Notes: generated from the letters alone by a model not told the origin. Counted from the first letter of the stretch, positions 8,900-18,749 are shown. The stretch is DNA of 64,000 nucleotides from a bacterium (GCA_027483535.1 JAIXUN010000002.1:2356001-2420000), one strand, 5' to 3'. Made by a program: numbers and translations.

Positions 8900-9712
8900 T
8901 TAGCCGCAGCCGTTGGGGGGAGGCGGAGGCGTTCCACCCGCAAGTTGATACACCACAACATCGGTTAGCAGCGCGTAAGGCGAACCCGAAGTGAGAGGTC
9001 CAAGCGGTCCCGTGCAGCCGGAAATCAGCGTGGAGTAGTCGAACGCGTTGTAGAAAAATTGTCGGGCGTAAATGGTTGCGCCAGGGTCCGCGGTTGTAAA
9101 CGCTACGTTGATCCTCGTCGCGGAGGCCGGAGTCGTCATACGAATCGATCCGTCCGACGAAGCATTCGCGGAGGCTACGACCGCTCCCGAAGAGTTGAGG
9201 CACTGCAAGGTAACTCGCGCCGCCGGAAATCCTAACTGAGTTCTCAGCCGCCCGGTCAAGATCACGTCCGTCGCTTTCACCTGAGCGGAAGTCGCAAAAG
9301 AAGACGATCCTACCGAAACCTGCACGCTAAATGGCGAACTCGCCGCAACCGGAGTGAACGAACCATCGGTGGCGACGCTGCCGGACGCACTTGGCGTGGA
9401 GGTGAAACCGTTTACGTTGACGTACACGGTCTCGTTGGCGGCATTTCGCCCAACGAGTCGGAATCGCACCTCGTCGCCCACAAAAATTTGCGATGGATCG
9501 ATCGGCTTGTTCGTTGCAATCAAAACGGGCTCAACTCGCACGTTGCTGAGTCCGGCGATGGGATCGTTCGGAGCCGGGGTCGATCCTCCGCCACCTCCGC
9601 AGTTCCATACCGTGACGAGGCCAAGAAGGAGCCCGGCACGGACCACCCATTTGGCGGGCCTTGAAGCAAAATTTAGCGGGGAGGTCGGGGATTGCATTGC
9701 AGTGGATTCCAT
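8900..9712 (-). CDS. Secreted lipoprotein, paralogue 2
   Basis: The signal peptide ends in a lipobox (LVTVWNC) followed by a Gly stretch that should act as a linker. The mature part has the same order as its neighbour: RVEPV, then VGDEVRFRLVG, a bacterial Ig-like stretch, then GRLRTQLGFPAARVTL with SSDGSIRMTTPA. The C-terminus is a Pro-rich tail with Cys. The start may be at Met6 (9697). Function unknown. Confidence 0.75.
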   Translation of the reverse strand: MESTAMQSPTSPLNFASRPAKWVVRAGLLLGLVTVWNCGGGGGSTPAPNDPIAGLSNVRVEPVLIATNKPIDPSQIFVGDEVRFRLVGRNAANETVYVNVNGFTSTPSASGSVATDGSFTPVAASSPFSVQVSVGSSSFATSAQVKATDVILTGRLRTQLGFPAARVTLQCLNSSGAVVASANASSDGSIRMTTPASATRINVAFTTADPGATIYARQFFYNAFDYSTLISGCTGPLGPLTSGSPYALLTDVVVYQLAGGTPPPPPNGCG

Positions 9713-9807
9713 TGTAACCGTTGCTCCTCACCATTCAAGTGGGATGCGACGGACTTCCCTAGCAGACGAATTGACGGTCGGTTGCGTTCCGCCCTTTTCC
9801 CAAGCGA

Positions 9808-10233
9808 CTACTTTGGGTTGGAAGAGAGAACCTCAGCGCTTCGGAACAAGCGCGGAGCCAGTTCGGCTAGGGTTGTCACCGAAAATTCACCTTGCTCGGG
9901 GATGAGAATGATCTCCAGGAGAGCCGGATCGTCGGTGAATTCGCTCAGTGATTGCAAGCAAATCCCGCACGGCGTTCCGCCGTCCTTGGTGGCAACGTAG
10001 GCGCGAACGATTCGATGCTCCCCAGCGGTGACCATGGTGCCGATGGCGGTCCGTTCTGCACAAACCGTTGCCCCGTAGCTGATGTTCTCCACGTTGACGC
10101 CTTCGAACAAAGCTCCCGACGGGGTCTCCAAGATGGCCGCAACTTTATAGTTGCTGTAGGGCGCGTAAGCCCTCGCGCGGAGGTCTCGACACCGGGCGAC
10201 CAAATCGGCTCGAACCGCATCAGAACTCGGCAA
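9808..10233 (-). CDS. cdd: Cytidine deaminase
   Basis: It deaminates cytidine and deoxycytidine to uridine forms (pyrimidine salvage). The zinc site is complete: CAERTA with the catalytic Glu, and PCGIC. The substrate loop is NVENISYGATV. I chose a TTG at 10233 because AAGGAG lies six bases upstream and gives 141 residues, close to family length. The longer frame from 10269 would overlap mutS2 by 50 bp. The chosen start still overlaps the mutS2 stop by 14 bp, so the two are cotranscribed. Confidence 0.93.
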   Translation of the reverse strand: MPSSDAVRADLVARCRDLRARAYAPYSNYKVAAILETPSGALFEGVNVENISYGATVCAERTAIGTMVTAGEHRIVRAYVATKDGGTPCGICLQSLSEFTDDPALLEIILIPEQGEFSVTTLAELAPRLFRSAEVLSSNPK

Positions 10234-12607
10234 TGGTGACTCCTTCCCCGCCCTCGGCCGGATCGGCATTGCGAAACCGTTTCACGTCGTTATGCCCTCT
10301 CAGATAATCCTGCGTCACCTTTCTCAAAATTCCATCCCCTTTCCCATGGACGACCCTCAGGAACGGAATGCCTGCAAGCAACGCATCATCGACCGCCTTT
10401 TCAAGTTTCTCTTTCGCCTCTTCGGCTCGCATGTTTCGGAGGTGAATCTCGGTGCCTACGGTGTTCGCCTTCGCATTCGAGAGCATTCTTGCCTGGGAGG
10501 GCGCGGAGAGAATCTTCTTCTCTACCTTGGTCAACTTGCCGCGTTGAACGGTCATCTTGATGGGCCCCGCCTGAACGATCACGTCTCTTGCGTTCTTAAT
10601 CTCAAGCACGACTCCCGGCTGGCTGTACCCAAGAATCGTCACCTGGTCCCCGACTGCCAATTCGGCGGGTCCGGTCGACTCCGGCCCCTTCTCCTTGGAT
10701 CGGAATCTGCCGGAAAGGTCCTTTCCTTTCGAATCGAGCGACTCGAAATCCTTCCGAGTCTTCTGAAGATCGATGCCTGCACCGCCCGACTTTTTGACCT
10801 TGTCCAGAAGATCATCGGCTTGGATTCGGATATCTCGCAAGGCTCCGTCGATCGCTTCTTGAGCCCGAGCGTTTGCTCTTTTGCGTGCGTCTTCCGCTTC
10901 CCGAATCCGCTTTTCGGCTTCTTGCTGAAGCCTTTGCAGTTCGGCTCCCTTTTTGTCCGCCTCAGCCTGGGCGTTTCTCGCCAACTTTTGAGCGTTTTCT
11001 AGGTTCTGGAGCATCACCGACAGGTCTCGATCGGTATCCGTGAGATACGATTTCGCCCGCTCCAAAATGCCCTCTTCAATGCCGTACCGCTGGGCAATCT
11101 TGAGCGCCTGACTGGCACCCGCCGCTCCCATGACCAGTTTGTAGGTGGGGCGCAAGGTCTTGGTATCAAACTCCATGGAGGCGTTGCGGAAGCCGTCGGC
11201 GGTGAAAGCAAACACCTTTAATTCGCCGTAGTGAGTGCTCGCCATGATCGCCGCACCCGCTTCGTGGAAGGTCTCTAACACCGACCGCGCAAGCGCCGCG
11301 CCCTCTGCCGGGTCGGTTCCCGCGCCGATCTCGTCGAGCAGAACCAGCGAGCCGGATCGGATGAGATTGAGCGCCGACGAAATGTTTTTGATGTGACCGC
11401 TGAACGTCGACAGCGACTGGGCGATGCTTTGCTCGTCCCCGATGTCGGCCCAAATCTGCGAGAACGGGGCAAACTTCACGTGGGCGGCGGGTACTGCAAG
11501 GCCAGACTGCAACATCGCGACAAACAACCCTACGGTCTTGATTGCCACCGTCTTACCGCCCGTGTTTGGACCCGTGATCAGGACCGATTTGCCCCTCCCG
11601 ACCCCAACCGAGATCGGCACAACCGTTTCCGTTTCCAATAGCGGGTGACGGGCTTGCTCGAACTCAATGAACGCCTCGCCTTGGTTCAATTCGGGGAACG
11701 AACTTTTGAGTTCATATGCGAGTTTGGCTTTCGCAATGATGAGGTCGAGCTGCGTGAGCGCGTCGATCGAACCGATCAGCGGCGCCGCCACCGAGCCGAT
11801 CCGACCGCTCAGTTGCTTCAGAATCCTCTGCTCTTCGTGTGCCTCGGCGCTTTCCACCTCTCGGACGTGGTTGGCTGCATCGAGCACGTCTTGCGGCTCA
11901 AGAAAAATGGTCTGCCCCGTGGAGCTTGCCCCGTGGACGATGCCTTTGATCTTCCCCCGATTCTCCGATTTCAACGGGATCACGTATCGACCGTCGCGGA
12001 CGGTGTAGATAGGGTCGCTCAGGAGCTCACGTTGCTTGCCCGTGGTGTAAGCCTGAATCCGCTCCATAACTTTTCCGACGGCCGCTTTCTTCTTCGCTCG
12101 TAGCGACGAGAGTTCGGGCGAGGCCGAATCTTTGAGCGTCCCGTCAGGTTCCAAACAATACAGAAGACTGTCTTCCACCTTTGGGTGCGGCACCAGCGCC
12201 ACCGCGATTCGCTTCAGTTCGGTCACGTCGATCGCCGTCGATCTCTCCTCCGCTTCGGGATCGATCTCCGGAACAGTGGCGATGAACGCCTGCATGAGTC
12301 GGATCGCCTCGAGAGCGCGACCAACTTCGTAAAGTTCTTTGCCTCCAAGGATCACTCCCTTTCCGGCTCGACTCACCGAATCCCGAATGTCCGAACCGGC
12401 TCGAATCGTCGGCGGAGTGGATCGTCCCAACAGATCGTAGGCTTCTTTCGTTTTCTTTAGCTCGCTCCAAATCTTCGGAGCGTCGAAGAGGGGTTGGAGA
12501 TCCAGGGCGAGTTCACTCGCGGTTTCGGTTTGACAATGCGCTGCCAAGCGATCTCGGATCGCTTGAAATTCCAACACTTTTAACGCACGCAGTTCTTTTG
12601 CAGCCAC
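10220..12607 (-). CDS. mutS2: MutS2 ATPase/endonuclease
   Basis: This is a 795-residue MutS2, with core and lever helices, an ATPase (Walker A GPNTGGKT, Walker B VLLDEIGAGTDP, STHYGELK), a long coiled coil (about 520-640) and a C-terminal Smr domain ending GGEGVTIAEF. MutS2 proteins act on branched DNA or on collided ribosomes, depending on species; they do not do standard mismatch repair. In the Smr domain the usual DLRG reads HLRN, while HGKG is kept. This may reduce nuclease activity (inference). Confidence 0.93.
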   Translation of the reverse strand: MAAKELRALKVLEFQAIRDRLAAHCQTETASELALDLQPLFDAPKIWSELKKTKEAYDLLGRSTPPTIRAGSDIRDSVSRAGKGVILGGKELYEVGRALEAIRLMQAFIATVPEIDPEAEERSTAIDVTELKRIAVALVPHPKVEDSLLYCLEPDGTLKDSASPELSSLRAKKKAAVGKVMERIQAYTTGKQRELLSDPIYTVRDGRYVIPLKSENRGKIKGIVHGASSTGQTIFLEPQDVLDAANHVREVESAEAHEEQRILKQLSGRIGSVAAPLIGSIDALTQLDLIIAKAKLAYELKSSFPELNQGEAFIEFEQARHPLLETETVVPISVGVGRGKSVLITGPNTGGKTVAIKTVGLFVAMLQSGLAVPAAHVKFAPFSQIWADIGDEQSIAQSLSTFSGHIKNISSALNLIRSGSLVLLDEIGAGTDPAEGAALARSVLETFHEAGAAIMASTHYGELKVFAFTADGFRNASMEFDTKTLRPTYKLVMGAAGASQALKIAQRYGIEEGILERAKSYLTDTDRDLSVMLQNLENAQKLARNAQAEADKKGAELQRLQQEAEKRIREAEDARKRANARAQEAIDGALRDIRIQADDLLDKVKKSGGAGIDLQKTRKDFESLDSKGKDLSGRFRSKEKGPESTGPAELAVGDQVTILGYSQPGVVLEIKNARDVIVQAGPIKMTVQRGKLTKVEKKILSAPSQARMLSNAKANTVGTEIHLRNMRAEEAKEKLEKAVDDALLAGIPFLRVVHGKGDGILRKVTQDYLRGHNDVKRFRNADPAEGGEGVTIAEF

Positions 12608-12717
12608 GGTCTTTCTTAAATCAACGGCTTTCGAGCGTTGACGATCTTTTGTCTAGGACAACGGAACGATGGAGTCTGCACTCGGGGAAGCGCTCTTCCT
12701 GAAAGTATGATGAAGTT

Positions 12718-13341
12718 ATGGTTTTTGTCGCAGGATTGGCCCTAGCCGCTTCTACGCTCCAACTTCAGCCAACGGATGATGTTTGGGTTTATCCGCATGC
12801 CGGAGACCCGAGCAAAGACGCATATCTTCGAGTTTGGGGTTCGGGTGGGCGAGCGGTAGCCCAAGACGCCGTCGATACGACCGACTTCGGTTATTCGTAC
12901 TTACGCTTTAAGGTACCCGCCGACCTCAAGTCGCTTAAAGGGGCGAAGCTAACGCTCACCCACATTGCAGGTCCGGGATATGACAAGGATTTCTCGAAGG
13001 CGTTCCCTATTCAGGTGCACGGTCTGAAAGGCACCTTCGAGGAGAAGGCGTGGTCTTACGACCTTGTCAACAAGGTGCAACCCGTCGGCGACAAGATTTT
13101 TGGAACGGGTTGGGCGGAGAACCTCTCTGCGGACAAACCCTTCCAGATCGTGATCGACCTCGGCAAACCCGAGTTTTACGAGTACATTTCAGCCGCCTCC
13201 AAGAATGGTGGCGATCTCTATCTGGCGCTCTGCACCAAGGTGGATGTTGCCGAAGTTGGAATGAAGTCGATGTACAAGGTGTTCAGCAAAGACGCCGAGA
13301 CGGACGCCAACAAACCGAAGCTCGTTCTAGAGACGGAGTAG
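12718..13341 (+). CDS. Secreted DNRLRE-like beta-sandwich protein
   Basis: This is a 207-residue protein with a short signal peptide (MVFVAGLALAAS) and a single beta-sandwich. The pattern LQPTDDVWVYP, then DAYLRVWGSGG, then YSYLRFKVPADLKSLKGAKLTLTH resembles the DNRLRE domain found in extracellular multidomain proteins, here standing alone. No catalytic residue is evident. The two ATGs just upstream are out of frame. It converges on the metal ATPase gene with only five bases between stops. Confidence 0.7.
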   Translation: MVFVAGLALAASTLQLQPTDDVWVYPHAGDPSKDAYLRVWGSGGRAVAQDAVDTTDFGYSYLRFKVPADLKSLKGAKLTLTHIAGPGYDKDFSKAFPIQVHGLKGTFEEKAWSYDLVNKVQPVGDKIFGTGWAENLSADKPFQIVIDLGKPEFYEYISAASKNGGDLYLALCTKVDVAEVGMKSMYKVFSKDAETDANKPKLVLETE

Positions 13342-13346
13342 TCGCT

Positions 13347-15212
13347 TCATTGCTTCGAACGGACTCCGCCGAGAAGTCGGAGTCCGTTCAATATCACGAT
13401 AATGGTCGAGCCTTCATGACCGACCACCGCAACGGGCAGCGGTAGAATTCCGAGCGTTGCCCCTAAGGTCAGCACGCCAATCACGACTCCGCCAAAAATG
13501 AGGTTGGCGCGAACGATGGCCTTTGTTTTCCGCCCTAGCTTGATGAGGGTCGGGATCAACTCCAAGCGATCGTTCATCAGAACCACGTCGGCGGCGTTCA
13601 TGGCGATATCGGAGCCCAAGCCGCCCATCGCCACGCCCACACTGGCCCTCGCCAGAGCCGGGGCGTCGTTGACACCGTCGCCGACCATCATCGTGGGCGC
13701 CTTCTCGTTCGCTTCGGCAATGATTCTCTCTTTGTCTGCAGGCAGGGTCTCGGCAAAGAAACGATCCGCTCCGACTCGTTTCGCGATAGCGGCAACGGCT
13801 CCATTGGAATCTCCGCTGAGAACTGAAATCTCGGTCACGCCAAGCTCCCTCAGTTCGGCGAGGTTGGCAATTGCGGAGCTGCGCAGTTCATCTTCCAGAC
13901 AGATGACGGCGAATCCTTTTTCGACACCGGCTCGGTCGGCAACTCTGAGGACGGTGGTCGATTCGCCCCGTTCAAAGGCCTCCTTAACCGCCTTGCCCAC
14001 CCCTTCCGGCAGAGTATTGGGGAACATCGTGATTTGTCCAACCTCAACAAAGGAATCTTGGACATTTCCACGAATTCCCTTTCCGGGAACGACCTGAACT
14101 TCGGTTGGTTCCACTCCCATGCAGCCCTGCTTCCGCGCCTCATCGATGATCGCGAGCGCCACGGGGTGGTCGCTTTGGGACTCAAGACTGGACGCCGCGC
14201 AAATGGCTTCATCTCGAACGAGCGCACCAAACGTGAGCACCCGGGTAACCACCGGGCGACCCCGAGTGAGCGTTCCCGTCTTATCCAACAAAATGGTCTT
14301 GATCTCTCCGGCGCGTTCAATGTATTCCCCTCCCCGGATAAGAAGACCGTTCTTAGCGGCCCAGGCGAGCGCGCTGAGCGTTGCCGCCGGGACCGAGATC
14401 ACTAAAGCGCAAGGACTGAGCGCGACCAGCAACGTCAGCGAGGCGTAGGCTGCTTGTTGAAATGGCACGCCTAGTCCGAGCTTGACGGTGAGCATGAGCA
14501 CGGCCGCCAGCAGCACGAACCAGGTGTATCGAGAGCCGAACCATCCGCTGATTTTTTCGCCCGAGGCTTTGTTCTGTTGGGCATTCTCGACCAGCGAAAT
14601 GACCTTGGAAAGCGTGCTGTTCTCGACCGTGGATTCGGCCTTGATCACCAATCCAAAGTCGAGGTTTCGCACACCTGCTTGCACTTTGGAACCCACCTCG
14701 ACGGAAACGGGTCTCGATTCGCCGGTGAGAGCGGAAGCATCCACCGACCCTTCGCCTTCCAACACCGAGCCATCCACGGCAAACGCTTGGAACGGCGGGA
14801 CCAAGATCAGGTCGCCCATCGCTACTTCTTCGACGGGAATCGACTTTTGACCTTCGGGCGTTCGAATCACGACGGTCGAAGGTCGCAGCGCCACCAGGGC
14901 CTCGATCGCATTCTTGGTTCTAGCCAGGGTGAAGGATTCCAGCGCTCGGGAGAGGCTGAAAAGGAACATCAGCACTGCGGATTCTTGCGGACGGTCGAGC
15001 AGTAAGGAACCGACCGCACTGAGGAGCATCAGGAACTCGACGTCCAGTTCCCTTTTTCGAAGTGTGTGGAAGGTGCTGGGAACAGCCTCAACTCCTCCCA
15101 CGATCGCGGCGACAATGGCAAGCCACCGCAGGTTGGGCAAGTAGCTGAGTCCCAACAGCAGGCCGCATAGAACGGCTAGTCGCATGGATGTCGATTGCAA
15201 GAGTTGTTTCAA
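13347..15212 (-). CDS. P1B-4 type heavy-metal transporting ATPase
   Basis: This is a 621-residue P-type ATPase without an N-terminal metal-binding domain. It has the actuator TGES, the phosphorylation site DKTGTLT, the hinge GDGVND and a membrane motif SPC in place of CPC. Near the C-terminus GHEGST matches the HEGGT-type motif of P1B-4 pumps. Those pumps export Co, Fe, Zn or Ni ions depending on the species, so the exact metal cannot be read here. The start is TTG at 15212; ATG at 15185 is an alternative. No Shine-Dalgarno is clear at either. Confidence 0.88.
   Translation of the reverse strand: MKQLLQSTSMRLAVLCGLLLGLSYLPNLRWLAIVAAIVGGVEAVPSTFHTLRKRELDVEFLMLLSAVGSLLLDRPQESAVLMFLFSLSRALESFTLARTKNAIEALVALRPSTVVIRTPEGQKSIPVEEVAMGDLILVPPFQAFAVDGSVLEGEGSVDASALTGESRPVSVEVGSKVQAGVRNLDFGLVIKAESTVENSTLSKVISLVENAQQNKASGEKISGWFGSRYTWFVLLAAVLMLTVKLGLGVPFQQAAYASLTLLVALSPCALVISVPAATLSALAWAAKNGLLIRGGEYIERAGEIKTILLDKTGTLTRGRPVVTRVLTFGALVRDEAICAASSLESQSDHPVALAIIDEARKQGCMGVEPTEVQVVPGKGIRGNVQDSFVEVGQITMFPNTLPEGVGKAVKEAFERGESTTVLRVADRAGVEKGFAVICLEDELRSSAIANLAELRELGVTEISVLSGDSNGAVAAIAKRVGADRFFAETLPADKERIIAEANEKAPTMMVGDGVNDAPALARASVGVAMGGLGSDIAMNAADVVLMNDRLELIPTLIKLGRKTKAIVRANLIFGGVVIGVLTLGATLGILPLPVAVVGHEGSTIIVILNGLRLLGGVRSKQ
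13357..13389. repeat. Perfect 12-bp inverted repeat at convergent gene ends
   Basis: GAACGGACTCCG and CGGAGTCCGTTC (13357-13368, 13378-13389) are exact complements around a 9-base loop. The hairpin lies in the last codons of the metal ATPase and 15 bp after the opposing gene. There is no T run on either side, so it is not a textbook terminator, but it could block antisense read-through or protect a 3' end. Confidence 0.5.
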
Positions 15213-15253
15213 AATGGGTGACTGAGCCGGAACCGATGCCTCATAAACAGTAT

Positions 15254-15278
15254 GGGCCAGAGGGTTCGCCTCTGGCCC
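15254..15278. terminator. Strong hairpin after the RND operon
   Basis: The 10-bp GC-rich stem GGGCCAGAGG / CCTCTGGCCC encloses a 5-base loop between the end of the RND gene and the start of the metal ATPase, both on the minus strand. The best T run (TTATTTTT) is on the plus side. It probably ends the efflux transcript, but the direction is not clear from sequence. Confidence 0.6.
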
Positions 15279-15305
15279 GTCCTTATTTTTACGTTCGTTT
15301 CGGCT

Positions 15306-18300
15306 TTACGAGACGGTTACCGGTTCCTCGTCCCCTTCCTTCGCGGCGGAGGACACGAATCCTTCGGTTCCACCGAACGGAAGCGGCTTCTTCATCAGCC
15401 GGGCGACGATATTCGAAACGTCATCGAAGATCGTGTAACTCGCCGGGATAACGAAGAGGGTCAAGAAGGTCGAGAGGAGCACGCCGCCAATGACGGTGAT
15501 ACCGATCGACTCGCGGAACTCGGAACCACGCCCGATCGCCATTGCGGTCGGGAGCGTTCCTAGAAGGAGCGCCAAGGTCGTCATCATGATCGGTCGGAGT
15601 CGGGTGGGACCCGCTTCCAGAATCGCATCATGACGCGCCCTGCCTCGTTCCCGAAGCGTGTTGGTGTAGTCGACCACTAGGATGGCGTTCTTACCGACCA
15701 ATCCAACCAGCGCCACCAATCCGATGAAGCCGATAAGGCTAAACGCCTTGTCTGTGATGATGAGCGCAAGCAACGCTCCCACCATCGCCTGAGGCTGCGC
15801 CAACTGAATGATGAACGGATAGAGCCAGTTGTTGTACAGCGCCGCAAGAACGAAGTACACCAGCAGGATTCCGGTGATGAACGCGCTGACCAAGAAGCCC
15901 GATTCTCGAGCCTGCGAGTCAGCTTGTCCAAGAAGGCGGAAGTTGACGCCCTCTGGAATGACCTTGTTGGTTTCCAGGTAGGTCTTCAGAGCCGCGTTAA
16001 CAGTTCCGTTCTCCACACCGGGAAGCAAGTCGGCATTGACGATGATCTCTTCCGCGCGGTTTCGTCGGGTGATCTTCGACAAGCCGGGAGTTGGGTTCAA
16101 CTCCGAGATAGTCGACAGGAAGACGGGATTCCCCTGCGTGAACTTAATGGGAACGGTCGAGAGCGTCTCTCGTTGATCCCGGTCGGCATAGTCCATCATC
16201 ACTCGAACCGCGTACTCACGACCACCGACACGCAGCTTCACGTCGTCGTTGCCTTGGTACATCGTTCGAAGAGAGTTTCCGATATCACTGGCGTTCACTC
16301 CAAGATCGGCGGCCTTTCGATAGTCGGGCTTGACTCGAATTTCGGGCTTACCGCTCTTCGAGCTCAACTCCGGTTTGATGATTCCCGGAACCTTATCCTG
16401 AAGGATCAGTTCTCGGACCTTGTTCGCGGTTTGCTCCAGCAACTCTCGGTTTTCCGAGGTGAGAGAGACCTGGACGGCCGAACCAAAACCGAATCGGGCG
16501 TTCGCCGCAATCCGGACCGAGGCGCCTGGGATCTGTCCAACTGCCTGGGTAAGGTCGGCGACAATCGAGTTTGCCCGCACCGTTCGCAGCTTTTCGCGCT
16601 TGTTGGCACCGCTCACACGGTCAAGGAGAGCTTCCTTCTCGTACATCGTGCCGACAACTTCCGCGAAGTTGGTCGCGTTGGTTTCACCGCCAAAGCTCGA
16701 ACCCGACTGCCGTCCCACGTTTGCGACGGTGAACTTCATGTCCGGGTGCTTCACGAATGCCTGTTCGACAATTCGCGTGACTTTCTCGGTTTCGGCAAGG
16801 TTCGTTCCGACGGGGAGTTCGATCGCCGCGGTGATCTGGGTTGCGTCCGTGCTTGGCAAGAACGAGAACTTGAAGACCTGGTCTTGCTTCCAGTTTTGGA
16901 ACGCCGCCCCAGACATTCCCGCGATCGGGAAGAGGAGTCCCAGAAGGAGACCTCCGATGATCGGCCTCACGGTCCGGCGGCGATAGAAAGCAAAGTTAAA
17001 GATCGTTGCGATAATTCCAATTGCGAACGACATTACAAGCATGGGCACGCCCATTTGGAACCCAGCTTGAGGACCACCCGCTGCGCCCGCAACGCTTCCA
17101 CCGATGAAGATGAAGACGGCGACGAGCAAGGCGTTTCCGCCCGCAAAGACGAGCCAGCGATTCTTAAGCGCTCGCTCGAGACCGCGGCGATAGGCCATTT
17201 CAAAGCGATGGAATCGCTTTTCGAACCAAGCCGGGAAGCCCTTTTCGTAGTGCTCCACGTTTTCGCCCTTTCGATACCAGCGCGCCGCCAAGAGCGGAGT
17301 GAGGGTGAACGAAACGAACAACGAGAAGAGAACCGCGAAGACGTAGGTCAGCGCGAGGGGCTTGAAGAACTGTCCGGTGATACCGCCGGCAAATCCGATC
17401 GGCAAGAAGACCACAACGTCGGCAAGCGTAATCGCGAGCGCGGCGATACCAATTTCTTGTCGACCGTTGAGCGCCGCTTCGCCTGGGTCTTCACCCATCT
17501 TCAAGTGGCGATAAATGTTTTCAAGAACAACGATAGCGTCGTCTACCAACACACCGATTGCGAGCGAGAGCGCAAGCATCGAAAGCGTGTTGATGGTGAA
17601 TCCCGCCGCTTTCATGGCAATGAAGGCCGCCATCATCGAGGTCGGAATCGCAAGGGAGACGATCAACGTTCCCCGGAAGTTGTGCAAGAAGATGTAGACG
17701 ATGATTCCGACGAGGATGATGCCGAAGACGAGCGCGAACGTCACGTCGGTCAGCGACTCTTCAACGAGGGTTGCCTCTTGGAACGTCTTGGTGATGGTCA
17801 GACCGTACTCTTTCTGAATCTCGGGAAGAATCTCGTTGAGCTTCTCCGTGATTTCGATCGAGTTGCCTTCCTTCGTCTTTTGGATGTTGACAACAACCGC
17901 TTCCTCGCCATTGAGTCGCGTGATCTGGGTGCGCTCTTTGATCGAGTCAACGATTTCCGCAACGTCCGTCAGTCGGATCTGGTTGGCCTTCGCTTGGGGG
18001 TTGGTCGGGTTTTGAACACGGATCACAACCCGTTCCGCATCCGACGCCTGCGTGAAGTCGGACTTAACACGAACCGTGAATTCACGATCGCCGGAGACGA
18101 ACTTACCGGAAGGCGTGTTCACCGCCGCGCCCGTCACTGCATTCAGAACATCGGTGATACCGATGCCGTACTGCATGAGCTTGTCCTTCTTGATTCGAAT
18201 CTGCACTTCGCGAATGTCGCCACCCGCAACGGCTGCCGATGCCACACCAGGAATCTGGGTGAATCGGTCTCGAATCTTGTCGTCGATCAAATCGCGCAAC

Positions 18301-18749
18301 TGCTGAGAGTTGAGTTTGTCGGACGTGATACCGAGGGTCAGAATCGGCTGAGCGGAGTTGTCGAACTTCGTGACGACGGGCTTTCGCGCGTCGTTGGGAA
18401 GGTCGTTTTGGATGCCGTCAACCTTGGTTCGAACCTCGTTCAACGCGTTATCCGAGTTGACACCCAGTTCGAGGGTGATGATCACCGTCGAAACGCCCTC
18501 TTGAGAGGTCGCCTGAACTTCACGAACGCCGTTGACGCCCGCAACCGCTTCTTCCACCTTTCGGGAAATGAGCTGGTTGATGTCGTCCGGACCCGCGCCC
18601 GGGTAGAGCGTGGTGACCGTGAGCGTTCCGAAGTTGACTTCGGGGTTCTGCTCTTTCCGCATGGATTGGTAAGAAACCAAACCACCCAGAATCGCCAGCA
18701 ACATCAAAATGAAGATGAAGACCGGCCTTTGTAGTGCAAGTTTTGTCAT
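15306..18749 (-). CDS. RND efflux pump inner-membrane protein (HAE1/AcrB-like)
   Basis: This is a proton-driven RND exporter that works with the MFP and TolC-type proteins encoded just upstream. The family pattern is clear: an N-terminal TM, two large periplasmic porter domains, a TM block with SLAIGVLVDDAIVVLENI, and a second half with GLVALVGLVGKNAILVVDY. At 1147 residues it is about 100 longer than usual. The extra length falls after the seventh TM, where residues of about 560-640 add two hydrophobic segments (around SFAIGIIATIFNFAFY and PIIGGLLLGLLFPIAG). Substrate unknown; probably hydrophobic or amphiphilic compounds. Confidence 0.93.
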   Translation of the reverse strand: MTKLALQRPVFIFILMLLAILGGLVSYQSMRKEQNPEVNFGTLTVTTLYPGAGPDDINQLISRKVEEAVAGVNGVREVQATSQEGVSTVIITLELGVNSDNALNEVRTKVDGIQNDLPNDARKPVVTKFDNSAQPILTLGITSDKLNSQQLRDLIDDKIRDRFTQIPGVASAAVAGGDIREVQIRIKKDKLMQYGIGITDVLNAVTGAAVNTPSGKFVSGDREFTVRVKSDFTQASDAERVVIRVQNPTNPQAKANQIRLTDVAEIVDSIKERTQITRLNGEEAVVVNIQKTKEGNSIEITEKLNEILPEIQKEYGLTITKTFQEATLVEESLTDVTFALVFGIILVGIIVYIFLHNFRGTLIVSLAIPTSMMAAFIAMKAAGFTINTLSMLALSLAIGVLVDDAIVVLENIYRHLKMGEDPGEAALNGRQEIGIAALAITLADVVVFLPIGFAGGITGQFFKPLALTYVFAVLFSLFVSFTLTPLLAARWYRKGENVEHYEKGFPAWFEKRFHRFEMAYRRGLERALKNRWLVFAGGNALLVAVFIFIGGSVAGAAGGPQAGFQMGVPMLVMSFAIGIIATIFNFAFYRRRTVRPIIGGLLLGLLFPIAGMSGAAFQNWKQDQVFKFSFLPSTDATQITAAIELPVGTNLAETEKVTRIVEQAFVKHPDMKFTVANVGRQSGSSFGGETNATNFAEVVGTMYEKEALLDRVSGANKREKLRTVRANSIVADLTQAVGQIPGASVRIAANARFGFGSAVQVSLTSENRELLEQTANKVRELILQDKVPGIIKPELSSKSGKPEIRVKPDYRKAADLGVNASDIGNSLRTMYQGNDDVKLRVGGREYAVRVMMDYADRDQRETLSTVPIKFTQGNPVFLSTISELNPTPGLSKITRRNRAEEIIVNADLLPGVENGTVNAALKTYLETNKVIPEGVNFRLLGQADSQARESGFLVSAFITGILLVYFVLAALYNNWLYPFIIQLAQPQAMVGALLALIITDKAFSLIGFIGLVALVGLVGKNAILVVDYTNTLRERGRARHDAILEAGPTRLRPIMMTTLALLLGTLPTAMAIGRGSEFRESIGITVIGGVLLSTFLTLFVIPASYTIFDDVSNIVARLMKKPLPFGGTEGFVSSAAKEGDEEPVTVS

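Noticed and set aside
15924-18734. Very long open frame (936 codons) on the plus strand opposite the RND pump gene
   Set aside because: It mirrors the RND gene, is full of Arg, Asp and Gly as expected of a shadow frame, and has no family motif.
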